From Penium margaritaceum (taxonomy: Eukaryota; Streptophyta; Zygnematophyceae; Desmidiales; Peniaceae), in assembly GCA_023375785.1 (NCBI GenBank), contig SZWC01001605.1:245562-265943 (forward strand): a DNA stretch of 20,382 nt, given 5' to 3'. The position numbers and the translations under genes are program-made. How positions within the stretch are numbered: position 1 is the first letter of the stretch; the number at the start of each line of letters is the position of its first letter. This document shows positions 18,801-20,382 of the stretch, one piece after another. Under the pieces are notes generated by a model, which was not told where the DNA came from, did no database searches, and saw nothing but the letters and a program-made list of their open reading frames with translations.

Positions 18801-20322
18801 CACCACGATAATCAGGATCTTACTTCAGGGTACTCTATGGACACTGGATTTCAATTTCGAGTGTGCTTTAATGTGTTTCCAACGGTATTCTCAACGTCTT
18901 TTAAATCGTGAATTATGAGGTATAAGTAGGTTTCACTTGGCGAAGCCAGCTTTATCTGCAAGTTACCAGGGTTTTCCCCAACATTTCGTGCGAAATGTCA
19001 ACATTGATTGCACATGCGAACAGTCGCCGCGAAATGTATCCGGGCGGCAATCTCATCCAGGAGGTTTCATTGTGCGACGTTTCCTTGGGACAATCCTTTG
19101 CAAAATCCTAGATGGCAAAAACGAATAAAAACATCCCAAAACATCAGGCAACGCACAGTGGCGGGCATTGTTCATGTGAAAGTTTGCTTTAACCGGGAGC
19201 TGCATCCACATTTCCGGTACCTTTTTAGAGCAATTTAGCTCAACCACGCTAGGTGATGACGTTTTCCAGTAGGCAATATTGCGTAGGTAATAGTCCTTAG
19301 ACCATTGAGGACCCAGTGACGACAGGTGGGCCGATCGTAGCCGTCTTCTTAAATCGATCTAAAAGCTTTTCTCGACACCTTCGTTCGGACACTTTCGCTT
19401 CACAACTGGAGCTTCGTGTGGATGTCTCTCTGAGGCCAATTGGAAGTGGACATAAGAACTGGTTTTCCGCGCGGCTTGTCAAACAAGGCTCCAAAGTGAA
19501 TGCAGGCGATTGAGATGGGCAACATGTTTTCACAACTTCCAGGCCACGCTATTCGATTGATGGACATTTTGGGGAACGCTGAAGCGTGATGTCATTCGGT
19601 GGTTTGTTTAGAAGCAACTTCGTACTCACCAACTTCCAACGCGCCAGCTACGAGACCGATAAGGACCTCAATGCCGAGTGGGGACTGCTTATCTAGTTTG
19701 CTCGGACAAGATGCTTGGACATCAGTGTCAATCTTGACCCCACCTAAACATTCAGTCTAAAAAAGGTCTAAGTGTACCGACGATCTTGGCCGTCAATACC
19801 TACAGCGACGATGGACGCGCTGTTGGCTGTCATCTTTACTGTCAGACCTGTCAGAGAGTGTCTGTGAAAAACAGTTCTACAGATCATGTAATCGGTAAGG
19901 GACAACATATTCGTTCATTCTATCATCCGAAAGAGAGGAACAGTGGCATGAGGCCACTTGAAACGCCCACCGCGTGTCAGGTCGCCTTCAGAATCAGCTG
20001 CCGGCCCTGGCAGCGCAAGAGTAAGCCTGTGTGGGACAATTCGCTCATCTGATAACATCAGATGAGTGAATTCGATCTTTCAAAAGTTAAATAGTAAATA
20101 TACAAAGCGGGGTATTACTGCGCCGCCTTAGGTTTCTCGAGGCGTGCGCTAATCCAGTCACGTCCCAGGCGTTCAGTTCCAGGTACCTGCGTTCCAGGCG
20201 TCGTTTACGCGACACCTCAACGGGAACCATTCACTCCAGATACCTTCGCCTCCGCGTAATTGTACCGCATACATGTAGATTCGAAGGATGTATTCCCGCC
20301 TGGCATATGGGAAAAGATTGCG
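18801..20322. other. Compositionally distinct right flank without a recognised gene
   Basis: In 18961-19260 I counted 47% GC and 17 CpG, about what random pairing would give, so the CpG depletion of the interior stops here. The sequence is largely unique, without microsatellites until the last 60 bases. Open frames are short: 88 codons at 19786-20052 on the plus strand, starting MAVNTYSDDGRAVG, and 78 codons at 19297-19533 on the minus strand. Neither shows a domain I recognise. This stretch could belong to a gene with short exons, or to a younger repeat; I cannot tell which. Confidence 0.45.
19942..20072. repeat. Cluster of three inverted repeats
   Basis: Three stem-loops lie within 131 bases: AGTGGC at 19942-19947 with its complement at 19953-19958 (5-base loop); GCTGCC at 19997-20002 with its complement at 20009-20014 (6-base loop); and AATTCGCTCATCTGAT at 20038-20053 with ATCAGATGAGTGAATT at 20057-20072 (loop AAC, 16 pairs including one G-T). 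The last is the longest hairpin in the window. No T-run follows it, so it is not a bacterial-type terminator. A non-coding RNA or mobile-element end is possible. Confidence 0.75.
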
Positions 20323-20382
20323 ATCTATATCTATATCTACATCTACATCTACATCTACATCTACATCTACATCTACATCTAC
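20323..20382. repeat. Terminal hexanucleotide repeat (ATCTAT)2(ATCTAC)8
   Basis: Ten uninterrupted six-base units run to the last base of the window: two ATCTAT and then eight ATCTAC, all perfect. The repeat continues past the window edge or is where assembly stopped. It does not match the plant (TTTAGGG), vertebrate (TTAGGG) or common algal telomere units on either strand. Confidence 0.95.

Noticed and set aside
19786..20052. 88-codon frame with a Cys-x-x-Cys pair (LYCQTCQ) ending at the hairpin
   Set aside because: One short Cys pair without a second pair or a known spacing is not a zinc-binding domain, and the length is within chance for this composition.
20323..20382. Telomere repeat
   Set aside because: The unit ATCTAC, or GTAGAT on the other strand, lacks the G-run of known telomere repeats.

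Overview
The window reads as eukaryotic nuclear DNA from a large, repeat-rich, gene-poor genome, and I found no protein-coding gene I can defend. Every long open frame is either a low-complexity or repeat artefact or lacks a recognisable domain. There is no operon structure, ribosomal RNA, CRISPR array, intact transposase or reverse transcriptase. Abundant microsatellites and minisatellites and a CpG-poor, AT-rich interior (the look of old methylated DNA) suggest a plant or streptophyte-like genome, but no sequence fixes the lineage. The window starts in a 33-base G homopolymer and ends in a hexanucleotide repeat, so it may be a whole contig broken at low-complexity ends.

Layout. (1) Positions 1-2,790 are GC- and CpG-rich. 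They hold a CCA run, GCA/GCT tracts, a degenerate CCATC-type stretch, perfect 20-bp and 35-bp tandem repeats, a CCTG-type stretch, several tight palindromes, and one tRNA-Leu-like sequence followed by a T8 run. (2) Positions about 2,790-9,700 are AT-rich, CpG-depleted and without genes. Inside them are a short nested repeat near 5.6-5.8 kb and a CpG-rich microsatellite island at 8.1-8.4 kb. (3) Positions about 9,750-18,260 hold a previously obvious-to-nobody structure: two kinds of diverged module in fixed order. A T module occurs three times (near 9.8, 12.5 and 18.0 kb). A U module occurs twice (10.2-12.15 kb and 16.06-17.64 kb). Each U module carries a GC-rich minisatellite whose units of about 55-60 bp contain a G-run/C-run inverted repeat. 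Landmark spacing is kept to within one or two bases between copies, so these are real ancient duplicates. (4) Positions about 18,260-18,800 are a featureless transition. (5) Positions about 18,800-20,322 return to roughly even base composition with normal CpG frequency and include a cluster of three hairpins. (6) Positions 20,323-20,382 are the terminal hexamer repeat.

There is no gene team to describe. The most interesting object is the diverged long-unit duplication with its embedded hairpin-forming minisatellite. It could be the remains of a tandemly duplicated non-coding element, or of a large non-autonomous retroelement with long direct repeats. All identities and CpG figures given are hand counts on short stated intervals.
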